Source: Aurantiacibacter gangjinensis
Lineage (GTDB): Bacteria > Pseudomonadota > Alphaproteobacteria > Sphingomonadales > Sphingomonadaceae
NCBI RefSeq assembly: GCF_001886695.1
Contig: NZ_CP018097.1
Location: 1,321,001-1,385,000, forward strand
Direction: 5' to 3'
Length of the DNA: 64,000 nucleotides
Below the pieces are notes generated by a model that was not told the DNA's origin, did not search any database, and saw only the letters and a program-made list of their open reading frames with translations. The position numbers were made by a program, and so were the translations under genes. Numbering within the stretch: position 1 is the first letter of the stretch; every line of letters begins with the position of its first letter. Positions 8,975-17,131 of this stretch are shown here, piece after piece.

Positions 8975-9820
8975 TTGCGGAGAGAATCGACGGACGTGTT
9001 TGCCGCCAGCAGCCTTCTTTTTGTGCCCGGCGGCAGGCCGGATCGTTTCGCAAAAGCGCGCGCTGCGGGCGCGGGTTTGACCGTGATCGATTGCGAAGAT
9101 GCCGTGCCTGCGGGCGAGAAAGATGCCGCGCGCCGCGCCGCGCTGGAAGCGATTGCCGGGGACCGTGAGGGCTTCGCGCTGCGCATGAACGGTGTGGCCA
9201 CCGATGCGGGGCAGGCAGACCTTGCCGAACTGTCCGCGACCGGTACGCTGCCCGCTACGATGCTTGTCCCCATGGTGGAAAGCGCCGAAGAGCTGACGGA
9301 AATCCGCAATACGCTGGGCGAACGCTGCCCGCGCCTGATTCCGCTGATCGAGACGCCGCGCGGCCTGCGCCATGCGCTCACCATTGCCAGCGCGGACAAA
9401 ATCGACGCCGTGTTCTTCGGCGGCGGCGATTTTGCCGGAGAACTGGGCGTCGCGCTGTCTTGGGAGCCGCTTTTGCTTGCCCGCCAGCAGATCATCCTCG
9501 CCTGCGCCGAAGCGCGCGTGCCCGCGATAGATGTGCCCTTCATCCATCTCGACGATGTGGACGGTCTGGCAGAAGAATGCCGCCGCGCCCGCGCGCTGGG
9601 CTTCGCTGCCAAAGCGGCCATCCATCCCGCTCAGGTCGAGGCCATCGAGGCGGTCTTCTCGCCAACGCAAGAAGAGATCGTGGAAGCGGCAGAAGCGCTC
9701 GCCGCCTTCGAACAGGCCGGGGGCCGCGCCATCCGCCATCAGGGGCGGATGCTGGAAGCGCCGCTCGTCAAACATTACCGCGCGATCATCGCGCGCTCAC
9801 AAGGACAGATCCATGCGTGA
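8975..9820 (+). CDS. HpcH/HpaI aldolase / CitE-type (citramalyl/malyl-CoA-like) lyase
   Basis: About 281 aa, the usual CitE-like length. The TIM-barrel hallmarks are present: SLLFVPGGRPDRFAKA near the N-terminus (CoA/phosphate contact), VIDCEDAV, LIPLIETPRGLRHA (metal-binding Glu), FFGGGDFAGELG (metal-binding Asp region) and AKAAIHPAQVEAIEAVFSP. The family cleaves or forms beta-hydroxyacyl-CoA thioesters such as citramalyl-CoA or malyl-CoA, releasing acetyl- or propionyl-CoA plus pyruvate or glyoxylate. Two starts are possible: TTG at 8975 (AGGATAAGAAA in front) and GTG at 8996. It is the first gene of a five-gene operon behind palindrome copy 5, and the next gene overlaps by 8 nt. The exact substrate is not determinable. 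Confidence 0.88.
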   Translation: MRRESTDVFAASSLLFVPGGRPDRFAKARAAGAGLTVIDCEDAVPAGEKDAARRAALEAIAGDREGFALRMNGVATDAGQADLAELSATGTLPATMLVPMVESAEELTEIRNTLGERCPRLIPLIETPRGLRHALTIASADKIDAVFFGGGDFAGELGVALSWEPLLLARQQIILACAEARVPAIDVPFIHLDDVDGLAEECRRARALGFAAKAAIHPAQVEAIEAVFSPTQEEIVEAAEALAAFEQAGGRAIRHQGRMLEAPLVKHYRAIIARSQGQIHA

Positions 9821-10322
9821 CGGCGTTATCGAAGTTTCCCCCGGCCGCTTTCGCGAAGTGCAGGGCCGCTATTTCGAGGATTTCGTCGAAGGGCATGTCT
9901 ACGAACATCGCCCCGGACGGACCATCACCGATGCCGACAATGTGTGGTTCACGCTGTTGACGATGAACACGCACCCCGCGCATTTCGACTACGAACTTTC
10001 CAAGGACACCGAATTCGGCAAGCCGCTGGTTGTCAGCCCGTTCACCATCGCGCTGATGACGGGCATGAGTGTTTCCGACACCAGCGGCAAGGCCATCGCC
10101 AATCTCGGCTGGGACGAGGTGCGCATGACGCATCCGCTTTTCGTGGGCGATACGCTGTATTGCGAAAGCGAAGTGCTGGAAAAGCGCGAAAGCAAGAGCC
10201 GCCCCAACCAGGGCATCGTGACGTTCAAGACCACCGCGAAGAACCAGAACGGCGATGTGTGCGCGCATTACAAGCGCACCGTGCTGGTTTGGAAGCGCGG
10301 CCATGGCAATCTGGACAATTAA
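9813..10322 (+). CDS. MaoC-family (hot-dog fold) enoyl-CoA hydratase
   Basis: 169 aa, a single hot-dog domain. RTITDADNVWFTLLTMNTHP matches the hydratase motif (Asp/His pair in the R-hydratase loop), followed by FDYELSKDTEFGKPLVVSPF and VRMTHPLFVGDTLYCESEVL. The family hydrates enoyl-CoA thioesters, including mesaconyl-CoA-type dicarboxylyl-CoAs. The start overlaps the lyase gene by 8 nt, which implies translational coupling. Placed between a CitE-type lyase and an acyl-CoA dehydrogenase, it most likely makes the beta-hydroxyacyl-CoA that the lyase cleaves; that is inference from context. The start ATG is at 9813. Confidence 0.9.
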   Translation: MRDGVIEVSPGRFREVQGRYFEDFVEGHVYEHRPGRTITDADNVWFTLLTMNTHPAHFDYELSKDTEFGKPLVVSPFTIALMTGMSVSDTSGKAIANLGWDEVRMTHPLFVGDTLYCESEVLEKRESKSRPNQGIVTFKTTAKNQNGDVCAHYKRTVLVWKRGHGNLDN

Positions 10323-10332
10323 GGAAACCGAT

Positions 10333-11523
10333 ATGGCCACCGCCCCCTTGATGGACGCGCCCACCCGCACGATCGACCCGCAAGAGGAAGAGGCGTTCAT
10401 GGACGCCATCGACCGCTGGCTGGAGCGGTCGGTCATCCCGGTCATCAAGCACCACGACCATAACGATATCTGGCCCGAGGCGCTGGTGCACGAAATGGCC
10501 GACATGGGCCTGTTCGGGGCCACGATCGGCCAGGACTATGGCGGGCTGGGCCTGCCGGCGACGACCTATGCCAAGATCGTGATGAAAATCTCCAGCCACT
10601 GGATGGCGATCACCGGCATCTTTAACTCGCACCTTATCATGGCCGCCGCGGTCGAGCGGTTCGGCACCGAAGAGCAGAAGGCGAAATGGCTGCCAAAATT
10701 TGCGACCGGCGAACTGCGCGGCGGTCTCGCTCTGACCGAACCCAATGCCGGCACGGATCTGCAGGCCATCCGCACCACGGCGCGCCGCGACGGCGACGAC
10801 TACATCATAAACGGCACGAAGACGTGGATTTCGAACGCGGTGAACGGCGACTGTTTTGCGCTGATCGCAAAGACCGATCCTGATGCCGATCCGCGTTACA
10901 AAGGGATGAGCCTGTTCATCGTCGACAAAAGGGAAGGCAGCGGCCTCTCGGTCGGCAAGAAGTTCGACAAGCTCGGCTACAAGGCCATCGATTCCGCCGA
11001 GCTTGTGATGGAAGATTATCGCGTGCCCGCAGACCAGCTGATCGGCGGCGTGGAAGGGCAGGGCTTTTTCCAGGCAACCGGCGGGCTGGAACTGGGCCGC
11101 ATCAATGTCGCCGCGCGCGGGGTCGGTCTGGCAGAGGGCGCGCTGCGCCATGCCACGCAATATGCGCAGGAGCGCGAGACGATGGGTAAGCCTATCGCCC
11201 AGCACCAGGCGATCCAGCTGAAAATCGGCGACATGGCCACCCGCGCCCGCGCTGCCCGCCTGCTGACGATGGATGCCGCCGAAGCCTACGACAAGGGCGA
11301 GCGCTGCGACATGGAAGCCGGCATGGCGAAGTATTTCGCGTCAGAAGCCGCTACCGAAAACAGCCAGGAAGCCATGCGTATCTACGGCGGCTATTCCTAT
11401 TCCAAGGAATACGACATCGAACGCTATTACCGCGACAGCCTGCTTATGTGCATCGGCGAGGGCACGAATGAAGTGCAGCGCATGATTATCGCCAAGCAGC
11501 ATCTCAAGAAAAACGCGATCTGA
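10333..11523 (+). CDS. Acyl-CoA dehydrogenase (FAD)
   Basis: 396 aa, standard length. The N-terminal helical domain, the flavin motif (GGLALTEPNAGTDLQAI), TKTWISNA and the C-terminal segment AMRIYGGYSYSKEYDIERYY followed by IGEGTNEVQRMIIAKQHL are all typical. The Glu of the GEGTNE element is in the region that carries the catalytic base or active-site loop in several subfamilies. The enzyme introduces an alpha-beta double bond into an acyl-CoA and passes electrons to ETF. It starts 10 nt after the MaoC gene, with AAGGAA in front of the ATG, and is followed by two CoA-transferases. In context it probably supplies the unsaturated CoA ester for the MaoC hydratase. Confidence 0.93.
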   Translation: MATAPLMDAPTRTIDPQEEEAFMDAIDRWLERSVIPVIKHHDHNDIWPEALVHEMADMGLFGATIGQDYGGLGLPATTYAKIVMKISSHWMAITGIFNSHLIMAAAVERFGTEEQKAKWLPKFATGELRGGLALTEPNAGTDLQAIRTTARRDGDDYIINGTKTWISNAVNGDCFALIAKTDPDADPRYKGMSLFIVDKREGSGLSVGKKFDKLGYKAIDSAELVMEDYRVPADQLIGGVEGQGFFQATGGLELGRINVAARGVGLAEGALRHATQYAQERETMGKPIAQHQAIQLKIGDMATRARAARLLTMDAAEAYDKGERCDMEAGMAKYFASEAATENSQEAMRIYGGYSYSKEYDIERYYRDSLLMCIGEGTNEVQRMIIAKQHLKKNAI

Positions 11524-11531
11524 CCGGCTCC

Positions 11532-12740
11532 GTGACGGCTGACCTGCCCCTCAAAGGCTTCCGCATCCTGAGCGCCGAGCAATATGGCGCAGGGCCTTAC
11601 GGCACGATGCACCTGGCGCAGATGGGCGCCGACGTCATCAAGATCGAACCGCCCCGGCGGAACGGGAAGGGCGGGGGCGATACGGCGCGCGCGGTCGGGC
11701 CGCATTTCCTGCGCGACGGCGAAAGCCTCTATTTCCAGAGCTTCAATTACAACAAGCGTTCGCTCACCCTCGACCTGCGAACGGAACAGGGGCAGGCGGT
11801 GCTGCACAGCCTTGTGGCAGAGAGCCATGCGGTCGCGAACAATATGCGAGGCGACCTTCCGGCGAAGCTGGGTCTCGATTACGCGTCCCTGCGCGACATC
11901 AATCCCGCCGTGGTCTGCGCACATCTGTCCGCCTATGGCCGCGACAATGCGCGCGCCAAATGGCCGGGTTATGATTACCTGGTGCAAGCCGAGGCGGGCT
12001 ATTGCCAGATGACCGGCGAACCCGGCGGAGAGCCGCAGCGCATGGGGCTTTCCATGGTCGATTTCATGACCGGCTGCATCTTCACCATCGGCCTGCTTGC
12101 AGCCCTGCTCGATGCGCAGCGCAGCGGCAGGGGGCGCGATGTCGATACCGATCTCTACTCCGCCGGCCTGCACCAGACCAGCTACCCTGCGCTCTGGTAC
12201 ATAAACGAAGGCGACGAAACCCAGCGCACACCGCGCAGCGCGCATCCCACCGCGACTCCCAGCCAGATGTTCAAGGCCAAGGACGGCTGGATGTTCGTGA
12301 TGTGCCAGCTCCCCAAGTTCTGGGACATTTTGTGCGAGCGAATCGGGCGTGAAGACCTGCTGGCGGACAAGCGCTTTACGACCAATGCCGATCGCCTCGC
12401 CAACCGCGACGCGTTGACCGAACTGCTCGACGCGCATTTCGAAACGCAGCCCATGGCGCATTGGCAGGAGCTGCTCGGCGGCCATGTGCCGGTCGCGCCG
12501 GTCTACGAGCTCAGCGACGCGCTCGACAATCCGTGGGCGCACGAGGTGGGCATGCGGCAGACCATAGCCCATCCCGACAAGGCGGCGATGCACACGCTCG
12601 CCAGCCCGATCCGGCTGGACGGCCAGCGCCTCGAAAACCGCGCCGCGCCGCTGCTTGGCGCCGATACCGACGCGATCCTGGCCGAAGTCGGCTATGACGA
12701 GGATGCCATTGCGGCGCTGCGCGAAGGCGGTATCGTCTAG
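11532..12740 (+). CDS. Class III CoA-transferase (CaiB/BaiF family), copy 1
   Basis: 402 aa. It starts with GTG at 11532, 8 nt after the dehydrogenase stop. The N-terminal Rossmann-like part has GFRILSAEQYGAGPYGTMHL and GADVIKIEPPRR. The catalytic Asp of the family is probably the D of LSMVDFMTGCIF. The C-terminal part contains ADRLANRDALTELLDAHF and VPVAPVYELSDAL, as in formyl-CoA and carnitine CoA-transferases. The enzyme moves CoA between carboxylic acids without ATP. It is a paralogue of the next gene but only distantly similar, so the two probably have different donor or acceptor acids or act as a heteromer. Confidence 0.92.
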   Translation: MTADLPLKGFRILSAEQYGAGPYGTMHLAQMGADVIKIEPPRRNGKGGGDTARAVGPHFLRDGESLYFQSFNYNKRSLTLDLRTEQGQAVLHSLVAESHAVANNMRGDLPAKLGLDYASLRDINPAVVCAHLSAYGRDNARAKWPGYDYLVQAEAGYCQMTGEPGGEPQRMGLSMVDFMTGCIFTIGLLAALLDAQRSGRGRDVDTDLYSAGLHQTSYPALWYINEGDETQRTPRSAHPTATPSQMFKAKDGWMFVMCQLPKFWDILCERIGREDLLADKRFTTNADRLANRDALTELLDAHFETQPMAHWQELLGGHVPVAPVYELSDALDNPWAHEVGMRQTIAHPDKAAMHTLASPIRLDGQRLENRAAPLLGADTDAILAEVGYDEDAIAALREGGIV

Positions 12741-12745
12741 GCATC

Positions 12746-13825
12746 ATGGGCAAACTATCGGGCATCACCGTCCTCGACCTGACGCTGTTCCTGCCGGGGC
12801 CGATGATGACGCGGCTGATGGCCGACCAAGGCGCGCGGGTCATAAAGATCGAACCGCCCACCGGCGATCCGGCGCGGGCGATGGAGCCCTTCGAAGGCGG
12901 CCACTCGGTATGGTTTGCCAATTGCAATCGCGGCAAGCAAAGCCGCGCGCTGGACCTCAAATCGGACGAAGGCCGTCTCGCGCTCACCGCGCTGATTGCC
13001 GAGGCCGATGTCTTCGTCGAAGGTTTTCGGCCCGGCGTGATGAAGCGGCTGGGCTTCGGTTACGACAATGTGCGCGCGATCAATCCGGCCATCATCTATT
13101 GTTCGATATCGGCTTTCGGGCAGGATGGCGCGCTGGCGCATCATCCCGCGCATGACATGGCAGTACAGGCGCTGACGGGGCACATGTCGCTGAACGATGG
13201 GCCCGACGGCACGCCCGTGGTGCCCGGCGTACCCTCGGCCGATCTCGCAGCCAGCCTCACCGCGCTCTCGGCCGTGCTGATGGCGCTGATCGGGCGCGAG
13301 CGGACGGGCGAGGGCGACTATATCGATTGCGCCATGTTCGACAGCCTGCTGCCATGGATCACCCACGTTGCAGGGGATGCCATTGCAGGCGGGGATAGCC
13401 CGAAAAGCAGCGAGCAGCGCTCCACCGGTGGCGCGGCGATGTACCAGGTCTATGCCACGTCGGATGGCAAGCATGTGACGCTTGCCGGGCGCGAACCGAA
13501 ATTTGCCGCGAACCTGCTGACGGCGCTGGGTCGCGAAGACCTGATTGCGCACGCTGCAAGGCCTGCTGGTGATCAGGGCGAGCTGATCGCGTTCCTCAAG
13601 GAGACTTTCGCTACGCGCACGCGGGACGATTGGGTGGAATGGTTCGCGGACAAGGATGTCGCCTTTGCCCCCGTGCTCGATTTCCGCGAGGCGCTGGACC
13701 AGCCACATATCGCCGAGCGCGAATTGCTGGTGAAAGGCCCGGAAGGCGGCCACCAGATCGCGCCGCCCATACGCTTCGCCAGCGAGGACTGGACACCGGG
13801 GAATGTACCGGAGCTTGGCGAATGA
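12746..13825 (+). CDS. Class III CoA-transferase (CaiB/BaiF family), copy 2
   Basis: 359 aa, slightly shorter than copy 1. GITVLDLTLFLPGPMMTRLMA and GARVIKIEPPTGDPARAM at the N-terminus, CSISAFGQDGALAHHPAHD in the middle, and PSADLAASLTA with the expected catalytic Asp are all typical. It starts 5 nt after copy 1 and is the last gene of the 8975-13825 operon. The GntR gene converges on it after 8 nt. Probable role: activation of a dicarboxylic or branched acid using succinyl-CoA or acetyl-CoA as donor; the substrate is inference. Confidence 0.92.
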   Translation: MGKLSGITVLDLTLFLPGPMMTRLMADQGARVIKIEPPTGDPARAMEPFEGGHSVWFANCNRGKQSRALDLKSDEGRLALTALIAEADVFVEGFRPGVMKRLGFGYDNVRAINPAIIYCSISAFGQDGALAHHPAHDMAVQALTGHMSLNDGPDGTPVVPGVPSADLAASLTALSAVLMALIGRERTGEGDYIDCAMFDSLLPWITHVAGDAIAGGDSPKSSEQRSTGGAAMYQVYATSDGKHVTLAGREPKFAANLLTALGREDLIAHAARPAGDQGELIAFLKETFATRTRDDWVEWFADKDVAFAPVLDFREALDQPHIAERELLVKGPEGGHQIAPPIRFASEDWTPGNVPELGE

Positions 13826-13833
13826 GCGCCGTT

Positions 13834-14589
13834 TCAGCTCTCGACGTCGATGTGCATCGAATAGGCGAAGCGTTCGCCGGGGTGATGGCTGACCGAAATC
13901 TCGAAAATGCGGCCCTTGGGATCGACATAGCATCGTATGATCCGCAGCACCGGATCGCCCTCCTCGATCTCCAGCGCGCGCGCAGTATCGGTATCGGCCG
14001 CGACCGCCTGGATATCCTGCGTAACCTTGCCCACACGAATGCCGGACATCTTCTCGATCTGGCTGAACAGCGTGCCTGCCGACAGGTCCAGCGAGGCCAC
14101 GGCTTCGCCCAGCAATTCGTGGAAATAGGCATGGGTCAGCGCGATGGGGCGACGGCGCTGGGGCGAACGGCGAAGCCCGCGAAAACAGGTCCAGCTGCCC
14201 GACACGTCACCGTCGATATGGCCCGCGACCTCATCCGGGATCGAGCCGCTCCCGCCAGCTTCGTAAGCAACCTGGGAATCGCGCGCATACTGCAGGATTT
14301 CGCCCACATTGGAGAGCGGCTGGTGCAGCGCGCCGCCGCGTGCCGCCGCGGGTTGCACCGTCGTGCCGCTGCCGCGCTTCCTCTCGATAAGCCCTTCCGA
14401 TTGCAGGCGTTTCAGCGCCTCTCGCACGGTGAAGCGGCTGACATTATGCTCCTTGCACAGGGCCGTTTCGGTGGGGAATGGCGTCGCATCGGAAAAGTCG
14501 CCCGCCAGGATCGCGTCGCGCAATTCTCCCGCCAGCTGCAGGTAACGCGGCACACGCGCTTTCGGCGATTTTGCGGTGGCCTCGGCCAA
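13834..14589 (-). CDS. GntR-family transcriptional regulator with UTRA (HutC-type) effector domain
   Basis: 251 aa. The winged helix (about residues 15-80) has PRYLQLAGELRDAILAGDF, FPTETALCKEHNVSRFTVRE and LIERKRGSGTTVQ. A UTRA ligand-binding domain (about 100-250) includes LSAGTLFSQIEKMSG, ALEIEEGDPVLRIIRCYVD and SVSHHPGERFAYSMHID. I use TTG at 14589 as start because GGAG stands 6 nt before it; an alternative GTG is at 14553. HutC-type GntR proteins are usually repressors that bind short GTC..GAC or TGTA..TACA palindromes, so this gene is a good candidate to read the TTGTCCGGACAA sites of the island. The 41-nt gap to prpD copy 1 has no such site. Confidence 0.92.
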   Translation of the reverse strand: MAEATAKSPKARVPRYLQLAGELRDAILAGDFSDATPFPTETALCKEHNVSRFTVREALKRLQSEGLIERKRGSGTTVQPAAARGGALHQPLSNVGEILQYARDSQVAYEAGGSGSIPDEVAGHIDGDVSGSWTCFRGLRRSPQRRRPIALTHAYFHELLGEAVASLDLSAGTLFSQIEKMSGIRVGKVTQDIQAVAADTDTARALEIEEGDPVLRIIRCYVDPKGRIFEISVSHHPGERFAYSMHIDVES

Positions 14590-14630
14590 GGCATTCTCCA
14601 GAACATGCGGCGGGGCCGCAAGGCGGTTCT

Positions 14631-15851
14631 ATGAGCGAAGCGCTGCTTTCGCAACTGGCCCAAAGGCTGTCGCGCCCGGTTTCCGCCGAGGATCGCCAGC
14701 GCGCGCGGCTGCATCTGCTCGACTGGCTGGCCTGCGTGGCGGGCGCTCGCGATACAGAAGCGGGACATCTGGGTGGTGAGATTTCGCGCGCCGGATGGGA
14801 GCGGGCAACCTATGCCGGCAATGCGCTGGAAATGGACGATGTCCACCGCACCGCGCTGTTGCATCCCGGCCCGGTGATCTGGCCTGTCGCCATGAGCATG
14901 GGCAGCGCGGCTATGGAACAGCGCCTCGATGGAGCCGTGCGCGGCTATGAGGCGATGATCGCTGTAGGCGCCGCGCTTGACGCGCATCATTACGCCCATT
15001 GGCATCCCACGGCGACGGCAGGCGTGATCGGTGCGGCGGCGGCTTTCGGCTCGCTGATCGGCTTCGCGCCTGTCGAACATGCGCAGGCCATGGCCAATTC
15101 CGCCAGCGTTGCAGGCGGGCTATGGCATATGCGGCACGACGATGTCCTGACGAAGCAATGGCACATCTATCACGCGGTGCGCACGGGGCGCGATGCGGCG
15201 CTGCACGTGCATTACGGCGCAACCGGGCCGAAAGGCATTCTGGAAGGTCCGCAGGGGCTGTTCGCTGCGATGACGCGCGAGCCGGGGCAATTGGCGGATG
15301 CGGGCGAAGGATGGCTGATCCACCAGGTCAGCTTCAAGCCTTTTGCCGCATGCCGCCATGCGCATCCGGCTATAGATGCGGCGATGGAGCTGCGGAAAGC
15401 GGGCAAGCTGGAAGCACCTTTTCAGGTCGAGACTTTCGCAGACGCGCTGGCTTTTTGCGACAGGCCCGACCCGCAAACAGAGCTGGAAGCGAAGTTCTCG
15501 ATCCAGCATGCCGTGGCCGTCGTGGCAGCGGGCCGCGATGCGGAGCCGCAGGATTTCACCATGGATGTCGTGGGCGAACTGGCAGACCTTCGCGCGCAGG
15601 TCAGCGTTGCGGAAGACCCGGCGATCACGGCGCGATACCCTGCCCATTTCGGGGCGCGGGTGAACGGCCTGGAACTGGTCGATACGCTGGGCGATCCGGA
15701 ACGGCCGGTATCGCAGGACCGGATTGCCGAGAAAATGCAAACGCTGGCGAAGCTCGGCGGCGTGAAGGATGCGGACCGCGCCATATCGCTAGCGCTCGAA
15801 GGCCACGATGCCGCTGCCATCGACTCCATGCTGGAGGACTGGCTGGCATGA
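14631..15851 (+). CDS. MmgE/PrpD-family protein, copy 1
   Basis: 406 aa. The all-helical N-terminal domain has LHLLDWLACVAGARDTEAG, ALEMDDVHRTALLHPGPVIW and HHYAHWHPTATAGVIGAAAA, and the C-terminal lid has FKPFAACRHAHPAIDAAMEL. These match the 2-methylcitrate dehydratase / cis-aconitate decarboxylase / iminodisuccinate epimerase superfamily, which acts on polycarboxylates. The gene opens the 14631-24404 operon, and the next gene overlaps by 4 nt (ATGA). The two adjacent PrpD-type genes differ in sequence, which suggests a heteromer or two steps. Its start faces the GntR start across 41 nt. The reaction cannot be assigned. Confidence 0.9.
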   Translation: MSEALLSQLAQRLSRPVSAEDRQRARLHLLDWLACVAGARDTEAGHLGGEISRAGWERATYAGNALEMDDVHRTALLHPGPVIWPVAMSMGSAAMEQRLDGAVRGYEAMIAVGAALDAHHYAHWHPTATAGVIGAAAAFGSLIGFAPVEHAQAMANSASVAGGLWHMRHDDVLTKQWHIYHAVRTGRDAALHVHYGATGPKGILEGPQGLFAAMTREPGQLADAGEGWLIHQVSFKPFAACRHAHPAIDAAMELRKAGKLEAPFQVETFADALAFCDRPDPQTELEAKFSIQHAVAVVAAGRDAEPQDFTMDVVGELADLRAQVSVAEDPAITARYPAHFGARVNGLELVDTLGDPERPVSQDRIAEKMQTLAKLGGVKDADRAISLALEGHDAAAIDSMLEDWLA

Positions 15852-17131
15852 GCGCGACCAGCCAAATCCTCGATTTTGCAGGTGGCTCGCATACCCTTCC
15901 GCCCGAGGTCCGCCGCCATGCGGAACGGCTTCTCGGCGATACGCTGGCCGTCGGCGCGGCAGGCGTTGGCGCGCCGGGGGAGGCGCCCATCCTCGCTACG
16001 GCGCGCGCCTTCGGCTCCGGCTTTGATGCGCGTCTGATCGGCTCCGACGCGATGCTGCCGGCTGCAAGCGCTGCCTTCGTAAACGGCTATCGCATCCATT
16101 GCCTGGAATGGGACGCGGTGCATGAGCCCGCCGTGGTGCACGCCATGAGCGTTGTCACCGCGGCGCTGGGCGCAGCCATCGACCGGCGCGGCGGATGTGA
16201 CGCGCAAGAGGCTCTGACAGCGCTCGCCATCGGCGTGGATGTCGCCGCGGGGCTGGGCGTTGCGGCCGACAGCGCGCTCACCTTTTTTCGTCCCGCGACC
16301 GCAGGCGTGATCGGTGCGGCGCTGGCGATCGCGCGGATCGACGGGGCTCCGATGGCCGATGCGCTGGGCATCGCCTACTCCTCCGCCGCCGGCACAATGC
16401 AGGCGCATGTCGAGGGGCTGGAAACGCTCCCCTTCCAGATCGCCAATGCCGCCCGCGCCGCCGTCGTGGCGAGCGATCTCGCAAAGGCTGGCTTCGCCGG
16501 GCCGAAGGACGCGCTGGAAGGCCAGTTCGGCTATATGACGCTGTTTGATCAGGGCGATTTGTCGCGCTACACCACTACGCTGGGCGAGCGGTGGCTGATT
16601 GCCGAATTGAGCGTGAAACCCTTCCCCAGCGGCAGGGCGAGCCACGCTGCGCTGGGTGCATTGCAGGGCATCACCGCTGGCACGCAGAGAAAACGCATCG
16701 AACTCGCCTGCCCGCCACTCATACGCCGCCTGGTCGGTCGCCCCTACAAGCCGCACATGACGCCCGCTTATGCGCGGCTTTGCCTGCCATGGCTCGCCGC
16801 CCTGATGCTGACCGATGGCCGCATCGATCCGCGCCGTTTTTCCGCCGAGCACATGGCCGATCCCAAGCTCGCGGCGCTAGCAGCGAACGTCACACTGGTG
16901 GCGGATGGAAATGACGATCCCAATGCGCTTTTCCCGCAGGAATTGCGCATCACCTTTGAAAACGGCGAGACCAAAGCCCACGCTATCGCGCACACGCTGG
17001 GCAGTCCGGAAAATCTACTCACCGCAGCGCAGGCCTCTGCGAAATACGATCTCGCGCGCGAACTCGCCCCTGCTGACGCAGACCCGCGCATTTTTGACGA
17101 TCCGCTCGCCTATTTTACGAAAGCCTTATGA
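15848..17131 (+). CDS. MmgE/PrpD-family protein, copy 2
   Basis: 427 aa. ILDFAGGSHTLPPEVRRHAE and RLLGDTLAVGAAGVG open the fold. YRIHCLEWDAVHEPAVVHAM, FRPATAGVIGAALAIARIDG and LSVKPFPSGRASHAALGAL follow at the usual family positions. The ATG overlaps the stop of copy 1 and the stop overlaps the start of the adenylating enzyme, so translation is coupled on both sides. Family members dehydrate or isomerise methylcitrate-like acids. In this operon the protein could act on the acid freed by the amidase or PuuE-like hydrolase; that is speculative. Confidence 0.9.
   Translation: MSATSQILDFAGGSHTLPPEVRRHAERLLGDTLAVGAAGVGAPGEAPILATARAFGSGFDARLIGSDAMLPAASAAFVNGYRIHCLEWDAVHEPAVVHAMSVVTAALGAAIDRRGGCDAQEALTALAIGVDVAAGLGVAADSALTFFRPATAGVIGAALAIARIDGAPMADALGIAYSSAAGTMQAHVEGLETLPFQIANAARAAVVASDLAKAGFAGPKDALEGQFGYMTLFDQGDLSRYTTTLGERWLIAELSVKPFPSGRASHAALGALQGITAGTQRKRIELACPPLIRRLVGRPYKPHMTPAYARLCLPWLAALMLTDGRIDPRRFSAEHMADPKLAALAANVTLVADGNDDPNALFPQELRITFENGETKAHAIAHTLGSPENLLTAAQASAKYDLARELAPADADPRIFDDPLAYFTKAL

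Noticed and set aside
15422-16852. Long minus-strand frame over the PrpD genes
   Set aside because: Shadow of the PrpD pair; no ribosome site or domain.
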